From Deinococcus taeanensis (GTDB lineage: Bacteria > Deinococcota > Deinococci > Deinococcales > Deinococcaceae), in assembly GCF_020229735.1 (NCBI RefSeq), contig NZ_CP083455.1, positions 35,001-99,000 on the forward strand: a stretch of 64,000 bases of DNA. Direction: 5' to 3'. Numbering within the stretch: position 1 is the stretch's first letter; every line of letters begins with the position of its first letter. The translations under genes and the position numbers were made by a program. Below are positions 32,057 through 40,696 of this stretch, in pieces. The notes under the pieces were generated by a model. The model made no database searches. It had not been told where the DNA came from and saw only the letters and a list, made by a program, of their open reading frames with translations.

Positions 32057-33000
32057 GTGACGACAGAACATGCCACCGGGGACGCGTCTCGACTCTACCA
32101 AGCCGTGCTAGCCCATCTCCACACTGGGCTCTGGAACGACATCCGCAATGCGCGGACCCTAGCCTGGATGGTCAGTTGAGCGCTGCTGTCCCAGCGCAGC
32201 ACGTTCTCTGACTGGCTCTCCCACATCAACGCTGGAGAGACGCTGGCGCAAAGTACGGAACGCCGATTCCGTCGATGGTTGGAGAATCCAGCTATCGACC
32301 CCATCAGGATTTATGGTCCTCTGATCACCCGCGCCTTGCGGAACTGGGGCAAACACACGCTGATCCTGGCACTCGATACCAGCGTCCTGTTCGAGAAATT
32401 CTGCTTGATCCGCGTCGCTGTCCTCTTTCGGGGACGAGCGGGACCGCTCGTCTCTCGTGTCATTGAACCTTCCAGCGCCCAAGTCAGCACTGCTCACTTG
32501 CTTTCCGTCCTAGCCAGGGTCAAAGGGTTGCTCGATTTCTTGCGGATCCGCGAGGTCCGCGTGCTGGCGGACCGAGGATTCTGCGACACGGACCTGATGG
32601 CCTGGCTACGGTTCTGCGACTGGCATTACCGGATCCGCATCAAATCCAACCTGATCCTGGCCTCGCCCGATGGGCATCGACTGTGCAAGGTCGGCGAGGT
32701 CAAGCTCGATCCACGAGAAGTTCGCTGCTTTCACAACGTCACCCTCACTGGGCAACACTTTGGCCCGGTTCATGTCGCTCTGGGCCGTCCGTCGGACGGC
32801 CCAGAGCAGTGGCAGGTGGTCAGCGACGAACCAACAAGCATCAACACTTTTGACGAGTATGGTGAGCGCTTCCAGATCGAAGAGGGCTTCCTGGACGACA
32901 AAAGCGGCCTCTTCGGTCTGGAGGATTCCAAACTTCGTGACGCGCTCTGTCTAGAGCGCCTGACGCTGGTCCTGGCGATAGCGACCTTGTTGCTCGTGTC
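32057..33000 (+). pseudogene. IS4-family transposase (second type), nonsense-mutated and 3'-truncated
   Basis: Reading from GTG 32057, the frame gives [20 protein letters not shown], then a TGA at 32177-32179, then a continuous DDE domain: [36 protein letters not shown] (second Asp) and the region [20 protein letters not shown] with the catalytic Glu. The frame enters the inverted repeat of the next element at 33001 and stops at 33034, so the native C-terminus is lost. It is unrelated in detail to the intact IS4 at 28.6 kb. Confidence 0.8.
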
Positions 33001-34177
33001 GGTAGTTGGCTGGAACTATGCCCGACACCACTGAAATGGGAGCGTCCGGGGCCGATCCCCGGACGTGTCAAAAGAGCGCCCACTCGAGAGTTTCGTCTGT
33101 CAGAACCCCGCCTGTCCAGCCCAGCATCACGCGCAACAAGGCACCATCAAGCTCCGCAGACGATACGACCCTCACCGCCGACGACTCCTCAAGTGCACCG
33201 TATGCGGTGCGGAATTCAGTGAACTCAAAGGCACGCCCTCCTGGAATGCCCGCTGCTCACAGGACACCGTTGACGCCGTCGTCGAGCACGTCACTCACGG
33301 CAACAGCTTCGTCACCACAGCCCACCTGGTCGGGTGCCACCGAACCACGGTCGCGCGGATCGTCCGCGCTGCCGGAAGCCACGCGCGACACCTCCATGAC
33401 CTGAATGCTCGTGACCTTCAGGTCACGAGCATTCAGGCAGACGAGCGCTACGGATGTGTCGGGCGCAAGAAGGAGTCGGTGTGGGACGCGATCGTCATCG
33501 ATCCCAGCAGCAAGTTCCTGATGCAGGGCGAGGTCGGCGAGCGCACCGCCACCCTGGCCCAGTCGCTCCTCGTGCGTGCCCGAGAACGCCTCACCGATCC
33601 GCATGGACTGGCGCTGTTCACCGATGGGTTTCTGTCCTACCAGACGTTGTTCCCAGAAGTGTTCGGGAAGCCGTATCGGCCTGCGAGAAAGGGGACGCGG
33701 GGGCAATTCCCGAAGACGGCATACCGGATCCCGCGATCCTCAGCCCACGTCCGGATCATCAAGGAGTACGCCGGGAAGCGGGTCGTGAGCGTCCGAACCG
33801 AGAGCGCGGCTGGGACTCGGGCACGTGTAGACGAGGAACTGCAGCGGTTGGGCTACCACAAGTCCAACACCTCGGCGGTGGAGCGTCAGAATGCCACGGC
33901 GAGGCGGACGAACTCGCACCTGGCGAGGAAAAGCCTCGCGTTCGCGAGGCTGAGGATTCACCGGGAGAGCCTGGCTCATCTGGTGCAGGGGATCTACACC
34001 TGGTGCCGAGTTCAGCGGGGTCTGCGCAGGCAGCTTGACGTCCCGAAGGGACGTCAGCAGTATCTCCAGCGCACACCGGCCATGACGATCGGCCTGACCG
34101 ATCACGTCTGCAAGGTGCGGGACGGGCTATCACCGCCGCAGGGCGTCCCCTGTCGGCCATAGTTCCAGCCAACTACC
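33001..34177 (+). mobile_element. IS1-like insertion sequence with 27-bp inverted repeats
   Basis: The left end 33001-33027 (GGTAGTTGGCTGGAACTATG...) and the right end 34151-34177 match as inverted repeats at 26 of 27 positions. The 1177-bp element has a single intact transposase gene whose stop lies in the right repeat. No target duplication is seen, and the two flanks belong to different IS remnants (IS4 and IS3). Confidence 0.85.
33065..34162 (+). CDS. IS1-like single-ORF transposase with zinc finger
   Basis: The 365-residue protein starts at GTG 33065. It has an N-terminal C4 zinc finger (CQNPACPAQ...CTVCGAEF), an HTH region (GNSFVTTAHLVGCHRTTVARIVRAAG) and a catalytic domain (VTSIQADERYGCVGRKKESVWDAIVID; LALFTDGFLSYQTLF; HKSNTSAVERQNATARRTNSHLARKS with the likely Glu). 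This arrangement matches the long, single-frame branch of the IS1 family (DDE transposases without the InsA/InsB frameshift). It appears complete. Family placement is from recall of domain order. Confidence 0.8.
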   Translation: MSKERPLESFVCQNPACPAQHHAQQGTIKLRRRYDPHRRRLLKCTVCGAEFSELKGTPSWNARCSQDTVDAVVEHVTHGNSFVTTAHLVGCHRTTVARIVRAAGSHARHLHDLNARDLQVTSIQADERYGCVGRKKESVWDAIVIDPSSKFLMQGEVGERTATLAQSLLVRARERLTDPHGLALFTDGFLSYQTLFPEVFGKPYRPARKGTRGQFPKTAYRIPRSSAHVRIIKEYAGKRVVSVRTESAAGTRARVDEELQRLGYHKSNTSAVERQNATARRTNSHLARKSLAFARLRIHRESLAHLVQGIYTWCRVQRGLRRQLDVPKGRQQYLQRTPAMTIGLTDHVCKVRDGLSPPQGVPCRP

Positions 34178-34179
34178 GC

Positions 34180-34362
34180 TTTAGGGACGAATGCCTGAAT
34201 ACCCACTCGTTTCTGTCGCTGGATGACGCGGCACGGAAGATCGAAGAATGGAGGACCGACTCGAATGATCTCAGGCCGCATTCCTCGCTGGAAAATCTCT
34301 CGCCCGGCGCGTTCCGAGCGAGGATTGCATCGACCTCACCCCCGCCGGAGACTCTATCCTGA
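34180..34362 (+). pseudogene. IS3-family OrfB C-terminal remnant
   Basis: Translation from 34180 gives FRDECLNTHSFLSLDDAARK, then IEEWRTDSNDLRPHSSLENL and SPGAF, ending at TGA 34360-34362. This is the conserved C-terminal end of rve-type IS3 transposases. Everything upstream was replaced by the IS1-like element. It differs from the IS3 copy at 12.8-14.1 kb. Confidence 0.85.
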
Positions 34363-34429
34363 CCCGGACAGGTTTTTGGACTCAGCGCAGGCGAGCCTGA
34401 CTCTCTCCGGCACGCCGTCCAGTTTTTGG

Positions 34430-34786
34430 GAAGCAGACCAGGACTTGACGAGCGTGTTTCCCCGCATGTAACTCGTGTGAGCCGACGCGGGGTCCACCGG
34501 CACACTGGCGGGCGACATCAACACGTCTCTGGGTTGGACGTTGGAGATCGCGAAGCATCCCTGGTCAAGCTGGCAAGGCACCTGGGCGCCAAAGGACGCA
34601 CCTCCACGACCCGTGGAGGTGCCGACGGGTTTCGTGTTGCAAGGGCGTCGCTGGGTCGTGGAGCGCACCGCTGCCTGGCTGGGCGAATCCAGGCGCATGG
34701 CCAAAGATGACGAGGCGCTGGTCGAAACAGCAGAGAACCTCGTCGACGAAGTGATGGTCCGCCGCTTGGCAAAAGGCCGACCTTGA
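34430..34786 (+). pseudogene. IS5-family transposase C-terminal remnant
   Basis: The frame running through 34541 reads [18 protein letters not shown], then [39 protein letters not shown] and stops at 34786. [23 protein letters not shown] is the C-terminal signature of IS5/IS1031-type transposases. The catalytic N-terminal half is absent. Confidence 0.82.
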
Positions 34787-34822
34787 CGGTTTTCAGGTCT
34801 GTACCTGACAGTCCCGCGCAGG

Positions 34823-34876
34823 TAGATTAGGACCATGGTCCAGTGGCACTTGTCTCAGCGTTGGCCGTCGTTTTGA
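34823..34876 (+). promoter_or_regulatory. -10 box and 13-codon leader ORF overlapping the next gene's TTG start
   Basis: TAGATT (34823-34828) sits 6 nt before ATG 34835, which opens a short ORF (MVQWHLSQRWPSF). Its TGA (34874-34876) overlaps the TTG (34873-34875) proposed as start of the glycosyltransferase. This could couple translation of the downstream gene to a leaderless mini-ORF. Confidence 0.4.
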
Positions 34877-36120
34877 AGGTGTTAATTCTCAGCCAGTATT
34901 TCTGGCCAGAAAGTTTCCGCATTAATGATGTCGCACAGGGTCTGCAGGAGCAAGGGCATCAGGTTGAGGTACTGACGGGCTTTCCGAACTACCCCTTCGG
35001 GCAGTTCTTTGCAGGTTATGAGGCGCGCCGCCCTGCCAGAGATGTGCTGGGTAAGGTCAGGATTCACCGTGTGCCACTCCTGGCTCGCAGGAACGGCAAA
35101 GGCCTTAGGCTATTGCTGAACTACTTGTCCTTTGCGGTGAGCGCAGCTATGTTCGGCCCTTTTCTTGTACGTCGGCCTGACGTCATTTTGGTTTTTGAGC
35201 CGTCGCCGGTCACTGTGGGCTTTCCAGCTGCGGTCCTGCGCCGGGTGTTTCAGGTGCCGGTAGCCTTCTGGGTGCAGGATCTCTGGCCGGAGAGTCTGGT
35301 GGCCACTGGCAGTCTGCGTAACCGCCGCGCACTGGCGTTGGTGAGCCGGATAGTGCGTTGGATTTACCGTCACTGTGATCTGCTTCTGGTTCAGTCTAGG
35401 GCCTTCTCCCGTTCATTAGTAAAACACGGCGTGAGCCTCTCAAAGATCGAATATCTCCCCAACAGTGCTGAGGCGTTCTACCGTCCAGTAGCGATTCCGG
35501 CCGACGCACCTGAACGGCAACTGGTGCCGCAGGACGGCATCGTGAACTTGATGTTCGCAGGAAACCTGGGAGTCAGTCAGGATCTAGAAACACTAGTGGA
35601 CGCTGCAGCGCAGTTACGGCACGAGCCGGTCCGCTGGCTAATTTTGGGAGATGGTCGTCAGCGCCCCTGGCTGGAGGAGGAGATCCGGCGTCGGGAACTG
35701 CAGAGCTGCATCCACCTGCTTGGTAGCTACCCGGCGGAAACCATGCCTCGCTTCTTCGCGCTGGCAGATATATTGCTGGTCAGCCTTAAGGACGATCCGG
35801 CGTTTCGCGCCACCATTCCGTCTAAGCTACAGTCTTATCTGGCATGCGGACGCCCAGTGCTGGCGGCGCTCAATGGTGAGGGCGCTCGTGTCACTCTCGA
35901 TGCTGGCGCTGGCCTCACTGTAGCCGCCGAGCGGCCAGATGAACTGGCGAGGGCAGTGCTTGAGTTTATCCGGCTGTCTCCAACTCAACGTGAAGAAATG
36001 GGTGAGAGAGGGAGACGTTACTTCCTGCGTAACTTTGAGCGGGGATACCTGCTACACCAACTGATCGAGCTGCTTGGCAGCGTAGCTACACGCGGCATCA
36101 CGAAGGAGCCCAAAGCATGA
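34873..36120 (+). CDS. GT4 glycosyltransferase, WbuB-like (probable FucNAc transferase)
   Basis: The N-terminus LKVLILSQYFWPESFRINDV, followed by GHQVEVLTGFPNYPFGQ, is characteristic of the WbuB/WbuB-like GT4 group, often encoded beside fnl genes and implicated in L-FucNAc transfer. The donor domain contains LMFAGNLGVSQDLETLV and IPSKLQSYLACGRPVLAAL. I place the start at TTG 34873, giving 415 residues, because homologues begin MKVLILSQYF; the in-frame GTG at 34843 is the alternative. It follows the IS debris and overlaps the reductase gene by 4 bp. The donor is inferred from family and neighbourhood. Confidence 0.8.
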   Translation: MKVLILSQYFWPESFRINDVAQGLQEQGHQVEVLTGFPNYPFGQFFAGYEARRPARDVLGKVRIHRVPLLARRNGKGLRLLLNYLSFAVSAAMFGPFLVRRPDVILVFEPSPVTVGFPAAVLRRVFQVPVAFWVQDLWPESLVATGSLRNRRALALVSRIVRWIYRHCDLLLVQSRAFSRSLVKHGVSLSKIEYLPNSAEAFYRPVAIPADAPERQLVPQDGIVNLMFAGNLGVSQDLETLVDAAAQLRHEPVRWLILGDGRQRPWLEEEIRRRELQSCIHLLGSYPAETMPRFFALADILLVSLKDDPAFRATIPSKLQSYLACGRPVLAALNGEGARVTLDAGAGLTVAAERPDELARAVLEFIRLSPTQREEMGERGRRYFLRNFERGYLLHQLIELLGSVATRGITKEPKA

Positions 36121-37013
36121 AACTTCTGATTCTCGGCGGCGATGGCATGTTCGGACACCAGTTTTATCGCCATATGCGTGACAAGCACGACGTTCGCGTG
36201 ACCGTCCGGCAAGACTTCAGCGCCTACGCACCATTTGGCCTATTTGATCCGCGGCGTACTTACACTGGCATTGACGTCCGCTCGACTGACCGCCTGATGG
36301 AAGTGATGGCCGATTTCCACCCCGAGGCCGTAATTAACGCAGTGGGAATCGTCAAGCAGCGCCACACTGCCAAAGAAAGCATTCCCAGTCTGGAAATCAA
36401 CGCCCTCCTACCTCACCGCCTAACTGAGCTAACCCGCCTGTGTGGCGCGCGGCTAGTGCATCTCAGCACCGATTGTGTTTTTTCCGGGCGCAAGGGTCTG
36501 TATCAAGAAACTGACTTCCCTGACGCTGATGATCTGTACGGTAGAAGCAAGTACCTGGGGGAGGTGGCGGACAGCCACACCCTGACCCTGCGCACATCGA
36601 TTATCGGTCCTGAACTCTCACGCAAGACCAGCCTGCTGGAGTGGGTGCTGGCTCAGAAAGGATCGGTATCAGGCTTTCAGAGAGCCATTTTCAGTGGTTT
36701 CACTACCCTGGAACTTTCACGCATTATTGAGAAGCTACTGCTCCAGCATCCTGACGCATCTGGCCTGTATCAGGTCTCGAGTGAGCCGATCGATAAATAC
36801 CAGCTACTATTGCTAATCCGTGAAGCTTATCAGCTGCCGATTGATATCGTGCCGAACGATCAGTTGGTGATTGACCGTAGCCTGGATTCCAGCCGTTTCC
36901 GTCAGGAATTCAACTATCAGCCGCCCACCTGGCAGACGATGATCGATGAGGTAGCTGGGCAACGGCGTGCGGATGAATGCCAATCGCCCCTCGTAGCCAG
37001 TCAGGTGGACTGA
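36117..37013 (+). CDS. RmlD-like SDR, probable 4-keto reductase of the UDP-L-FucNAc pathway
   Basis: The product of 298 residues opens with KLLILGGDGMFGHQFYRHM and has ARLVHLSTDCVFSGRKG and the catalytic YGRSK motif (DDLYGRSKYLGEV), the RmlD/NAD-dependent sugar-reductase pattern. In FnlA-FnlB-FnlC clusters an RmlD-like reductase performs the middle step (4-keto reduction). FnlA- and FnlC-like genes are present at 24.8-27.0 kb and the WbuB-like transferase overlaps this gene, so the missing step is assigned here. It could alternatively reduce dTDP-4-keto-rhamnose, but no RmlB or RmlC is present. Confidence 0.8.
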   Translation: MKLLILGGDGMFGHQFYRHMRDKHDVRVTVRQDFSAYAPFGLFDPRRTYTGIDVRSTDRLMEVMADFHPEAVINAVGIVKQRHTAKESIPSLEINALLPHRLTELTRLCGARLVHLSTDCVFSGRKGLYQETDFPDADDLYGRSKYLGEVADSHTLTLRTSIIGPELSRKTSLLEWVLAQKGSVSGFQRAIFSGFTTLELSRIIEKLLLQHPDASGLYQVSSEPIDKYQLLLLIREAYQLPIDIVPNDQLVIDRSLDSSRFRQEFNYQPPTWQTMIDEVAGQRRADECQSPLVASQVD

Positions 37014-37077
37014 CATGAACAGGTGATCTGCCGCCGCGTGGATTGTTCCAAACTCATCTCTCGTAGCATGGTGCAGC

Positions 37078-38652
37078 ATGAGAGCTTTTCCTGATTCGGG
37101 GAATGCGGCGCCACGGCGCTGGTTGGTGTGGCTGGCCTTACTTCCGGCTTTGCCTCCCATCCTCCTGTTAGGCCTCGTGGGCCTGCGGCAGTGGCATAGG
37201 TTGCCACGTGTGGTGCAGGCACTATTAGGTGTTTTCCTGAGCACGCAGCTGCTTGCCGCTCTACTCAGTCCAAGTCCGCTACTGGCTTTGGCGACCACTG
37301 CGCTGCGTACGACCCTGATGGTCGGGCTGCTGTGCCTGGGGGTACAGCTGGGCGAGCCTGCAACGCTGCGTGCTCTACGTTGGGGTCTGCTAATCGTGTA
37401 CCTAACAGCCCTGATCAATGGCCTGGCGCTCCAGGGATGGGACCTTACGCAGCTGCGGCTTAGTCATCCCTATGTCACGCCTGTGTCGCTGGGGATGGCC
37501 GGAGCCCTGGGGTTGTGGTTGTCGCTGGAAACGCGACCAGAAGAACAGTGGCGCCAAGGTTTCCCCTGGCGCCTGGTGCTGGGCGTATTGGGCTTGCTCA
37601 CTGCTGTTCTCAGTGGAAGCCGCGGACCACTCGCTGTGGCCTTCCTGGGCACGTTACTTCTGTTGGGCTGGCACAGGGGCAGGCGGTGGCGAGTGCTGGT
37701 TATTACGCTCTTGAGCACTGTGGCGCTGGGCGCACTGCTGCTGGGCGAGCGCAGCCAGCAACGGCCACTGGAGCGTCTGTTTACCCTGGACCTGACCGGA
37801 CGCGACCTGATCTGGGAAGATGGCTTGAGCGTAGCTCAGACGCTCCCCTGGGCCGGCACCGGTACGCTGTTGTTGGGTCCGCGGATTGCGCCGCCCGGGG
37901 ACAGCTGTACTTGGTTTGAAGCGCTTGAGGTCCGAGGGGTGGGCTGCCCAGCCGCTGTAGAACAGGTGAACAACGCCTGGGTATTCGCGCATAACGGTGT
38001 GGTGCAAGCGCTGGGTGAAACCGGGCTGATAGGTACGGCGGGGCTTTTCCTACTTCTGGGCGCCGTCCTGGCTGCTGCGTCAGGTGGCCCCCCGCTGATC
38101 CTGACACTGGTGGGCGGCCTACTGGTGGGGGACTTGACGGACAACGTTACGCTGGTGCCTGGTCCCTTCTTCTGCGCCGTATTCTGGCTGGCGGCTGGCG
38201 GCGCCCTAGCGAGGAACCCCCCTAGATGGTCAGCGGCCGGCAAGTGGGGCGGTGCGCTGCTCCTGGTGATGGCGTTCCCGATTTGGACACATTTCCTGCC
38301 GTCTAACCTGGACCGCCAGATCAGATTGACCGGGCTGATCTCTCCTACCTCGTGGCGTTCTGACGAACCCTATACAGCAGCCGCTCAGTTTAGGATTCCC
38401 CCTGGCCCGTACCGAGTGCAGCTGCGTTCCTGTCGTCAGAGCTGTGTGACTGTCGCCTCACACTCGTTTTCCAGTACTGGTGAAGCCGGGGCGTGGCAGT
38501 GGTTGCTGGGTCCCCTACCCAGTAGCCGTCAGGTGGGTGGGGCAGACGGTCAACCCTACGAACTTGAGCTGAGACTCTGGCCGGGTCGTAGCACTCCTTG
38601 GCGGACCCGCGCCCTGGCCAGCATAAGCTGGAAGGTCACGGTGAATCCATGA
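37078..38652 (+). CDS. O-antigen ligase family membrane protein with C-terminal soluble domain
   Basis: This 524-residue protein has about 11 hydrophobic helices and the Wzy_C/O-antigen-ligase signatures: SGSRGPLAVAFLGT, a large periplasmic loop (residues about 240-310), and AHNGVVQALGETGLIGTAG with its conserved His-Asn. After the last helix (about residue 410) it carries a ~115-residue beta-rich soluble domain (from RLTGLISPTSWRS to ISWKVTVNP). It could ligate or polymerise the repeat unit; the window also holds a Wzy candidate at 21.2 kb. TAGCAT (37064-37069) is 8 nt before the ATG, suggesting a leaderless start. The next gene overlaps by 4 bp. Confidence 0.82.
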   Translation: MRAFPDSGNAAPRRWLVWLALLPALPPILLLGLVGLRQWHRLPRVVQALLGVFLSTQLLAALLSPSPLLALATTALRTTLMVGLLCLGVQLGEPATLRALRWGLLIVYLTALINGLALQGWDLTQLRLSHPYVTPVSLGMAGALGLWLSLETRPEEQWRQGFPWRLVLGVLGLLTAVLSGSRGPLAVAFLGTLLLLGWHRGRRWRVLVITLLSTVALGALLLGERSQQRPLERLFTLDLTGRDLIWEDGLSVAQTLPWAGTGTLLLGPRIAPPGDSCTWFEALEVRGVGCPAAVEQVNNAWVFAHNGVVQALGETGLIGTAGLFLLLGAVLAAASGGPPLILTLVGGLLVGDLTDNVTLVPGPFFCAVFWLAAGGALARNPPRWSAAGKWGGALLLVMAFPIWTHFLPSNLDRQIRLTGLISPTSWRSDEPYTAAAQFRIPPGPYRVQLRSCRQSCVTVASHSFSSTGEAGAWQWLLGPLPSSRQVGGADGQPYELELRLWPGRSTPWRTRALASISWKVTVNP

Positions 38653-39452
38653 GTCGTTCAGCGGCGCCATTGCTGGGTATGGCCGCTACACTGGCCCTCC
38701 TGGGGAGCGCCATGGTGTATCTACCTGCCGCTCCTACACTGGCGTACTCGCTATCGACCGGCGGCTGTCAGCCTGGCAGGGCTCACTTCACAAGTGCGCA
38801 GCCGCCAGCGTTGCCAGGAGAATGGCACGGGAGCCATGGCTTCTTTGCCATTCCTGGAACGCTGGAACTGGAGTACTGCCGTTCCGGGCAGTTACAGATT
38901 CAGGCGCACGGGGACCTATCAAATAATGGCGGCGCCCCTTTGCTGTTCGTGCGGACCGATCAGGGCCAAACTGAAATGCTGGTCGGGACCTCCCGCATGT
39001 TAACCGTACCTGTTGGACACAGTGGCCGCGTGATTTTGGCTTTCCCTAATGATGAAACTGACGCGCTCTACCGCATTCTGACGATCGAACGTCTAACACT
39101 TTCAGGCTCCAGAACTTGCACATCAGCTCTAGTGCGCGATGAACGTGTTGAGTTTCAGGATGTTGCCACCGGCGCGGTGTACGACCAGAGAGGACAGCGG
39201 CTAGAACCCTGCACAACAGGCATGTTGTACATGACATTAAGTGGACCAGTGGTTGAGGGGGCTGGACCGAGGCTCCATCTAACTCAGGGAGGCCGGACGC
39301 TACTAGACCGGGAAATCCGCAGCCGCGTGTCAGTGCGGTTGCCTTTAAACAATACGGCCGCAGTCCAGCTTTCAGTCACTAATTTTGCCGCACGCAAGGT
39401 TCGGTACCGCAACCTCTTCCTGGACCGCATTCAATTCACACCTGATCGGTAG
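38649..39452 (+). CDS. Membrane-anchored/secreted beta-rich protein, unknown function
   Basis: The product of 267 residues has an N-terminal hydrophobic helix (LLGMAATLALLGSAMVYLPAA), so it is either secreted or anchored with the bulk outside. The rest is predicted mostly beta, with four Cys in two spaced pairs and repeated sandwich-like strand patterns. It overlaps the ligase gene by ATGA. The ligase's own C-terminal domain has a similar feel, so the two may share a fold such as a carbohydrate-binding module; this is inference only. I chose ATG 38649 because the signal-like helix begins there; the longer ORF extends back into the ligase gene. Confidence 0.65.
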   Translation: MSRSAAPLLGMAATLALLGSAMVYLPAAPTLAYSLSTGGCQPGRAHFTSAQPPALPGEWHGSHGFFAIPGTLELEYCRSGQLQIQAHGDLSNNGGAPLLFVRTDQGQTEMLVGTSRMLTVPVGHSGRVILAFPNDETDALYRILTIERLTLSGSRTCTSALVRDERVEFQDVATGAVYDQRGQRLEPCTTGMLYMTLSGPVVEGAGPRLHLTQGGRTLLDREIRSRVSVRLPLNNTAAVQLSVTNFAARKVRYRNLFLDRIQFTPDR

Positions 39453-39467
39453 AGTTGCTGGGCATTA

Positions 39468-40539
39468 CTCATCTGTGCTTAAGTCAGTAACGAAGCGGTC
39501 AAAGGCGTGGCCCGGATGAATGCCAGCGGGCGGTATTTACGGCGAATCTGTTGCCAACCCAAGGTCAGGGGAGCTTTCAACGTACGGACCGTCGGGGCGC
39601 AGAAGTTCCTCAAGACATTCCGTTTGATGTCCGCCCAGACCAACTCAATGGGATTGAGTTCTGGCGCGTCTCCCGGGAGAGGGACCAGCGACAGGCGTTC
39701 GTGACGAGCCACGAACGCCTGAACGACTTTGGCGCGGTGAATCATGGCCCGGTCCAGGACCACGACGACCTCTCCCACGATATGACGCAACAGGTGCTTC
39801 AGGAAGGCGACAACCTGAGGCGAACGAACCGCGCCGTGATGGGTGTGCTGGAAAAACTGTCCTACCGTGGTGATCGCTCCGATGACCGAGAGGTGTTCCC
39901 ACCGCAGCCGAGTGGACACCACTGGCGTCTGCCCACAGCGGCCCCAGGTGCGCACCCTGGTCGTTTTTAACCTGAACCCGCGCTCGTCCAGGAAAGCCAC
40001 GGTGTCGCCCTCAGCGATTTTTTTTCCCCAGCGCCTCACCGTGTACTCGAACCCAGGTGGCCACTTCTTCTTCGTTACGTTCCACGGCCCGCACCGCGGG
40101 CCGCTGATACGAGAACCCCCAGCGTCTGAGTGTGCGCGAGAGATGCCCACGATTGAGCCAGACCCCGAACTTCAGGCCGATCACCTCCCGAATACGCAGG
40201 GTGGTCCAGGCACTGGTTTCAAAGCCATGCTCGCGGGGATCACCTTCGATGATCGACTGAATCACCGCTTGCTGCTCAGCACTCAGGTGATGCGGGCGGC
40301 CAGTGGAACGGGAAGCGCGCAGCGCTTCCTCGCCTCAGTGGCGAAGCCGAGCACGCCAGACCCGAACGGTGACCTCTGCGACCCCAAACTGCTGTGCGAG
40401 GTCACGATTGGTCCGGGTTGGATCAGCGAGCAAGGGTTGGACTGCGAGACGTCATTCTTCCTGTTGGGCACGGGTCAGACGGCTGGGCCGCCAGGGAGCG
40501 AGGGACACACCTTATGTTACCCACTTATGCACAGATCAG
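39468..40539 (-). mobile_element. IS630-family element (copy 2) flanked by TA
   Basis: Ends CTCATCTGTGCTTAAGT (from 39468) and CTGATCTGTGCATAAGT (from 40539, reverse) are near-identical inverted repeats, each flanked by TA (39466-39467 and 40540-40541). Length is 1072 bp, close to copy 1, but the end sequences and protein differ, so it is a different IS630 species. Confidence 0.87.
39479..40470 (-). pseudogene. IS630-family transposase, split at an A8 tract and by stop codons
   Basis: The N-terminal region (LLADPTRTNRDLAQQFGVAE, TVRVWRARLR) is interrupted by two TGA codons, then continues AVIQSIIEGDPREHGFETSAW, LSRTLRRWGFSYQRPAVRAVER, ending at eight consecutive A residues (40018-40025 on plus). 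The frame shifts there into KKIAEGDTVAFLDERGFRL, WEHLSVIGAITTVGQFF, VVVVLDRAMIHRAK and DAPELNPIELVWADIKRN, which supply the DDE residues. The break falls just before the first catalytic Asp-Glu motif, the same place as in copy 1. Confidence 0.83.
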
Positions 40540-40569
40540 TAGATGTGGACGCAGCCACCTCAGGGCTTG

Positions 40570-40603
40570 AAAAAGCACTCGCCTCCGCGTGGGCGGAGGC
40601 GAG
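40570..40603 (-). terminator. Terminator of tRNA-Glu
   Basis: On the minus strand, CTCGCCTCCGC and GCGGAGGCGAG form a perfect 11-bp stem with a CCAC loop (40578-40603), followed by TGC and five T residues (40570-40574). Confidence 0.88.
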
Positions 40604-40609
40604 CGTTCG

Positions 40610-40696
<87 letters not shown>

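Larger units (their letters stand above)
12636..40539. other. Polysaccharide island embedded in IS debris
   Basis: From 12636 to 40539 the sequence consists of IS elements or remnants (12.6-17.6, 28.6-29.8, 32.1-34.8, 39.5-40.5 kb) around an exopolysaccharide operon. Base composition is visibly more AT-rich than the flanks, most strongly at 17.8-18.9 kb. The left flank is core metabolism; the right flank is tRNA-Glu. No integrase is visible, so acquisition by IS- or recombination-mediated exchange is an inference. Confidence 0.7.
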
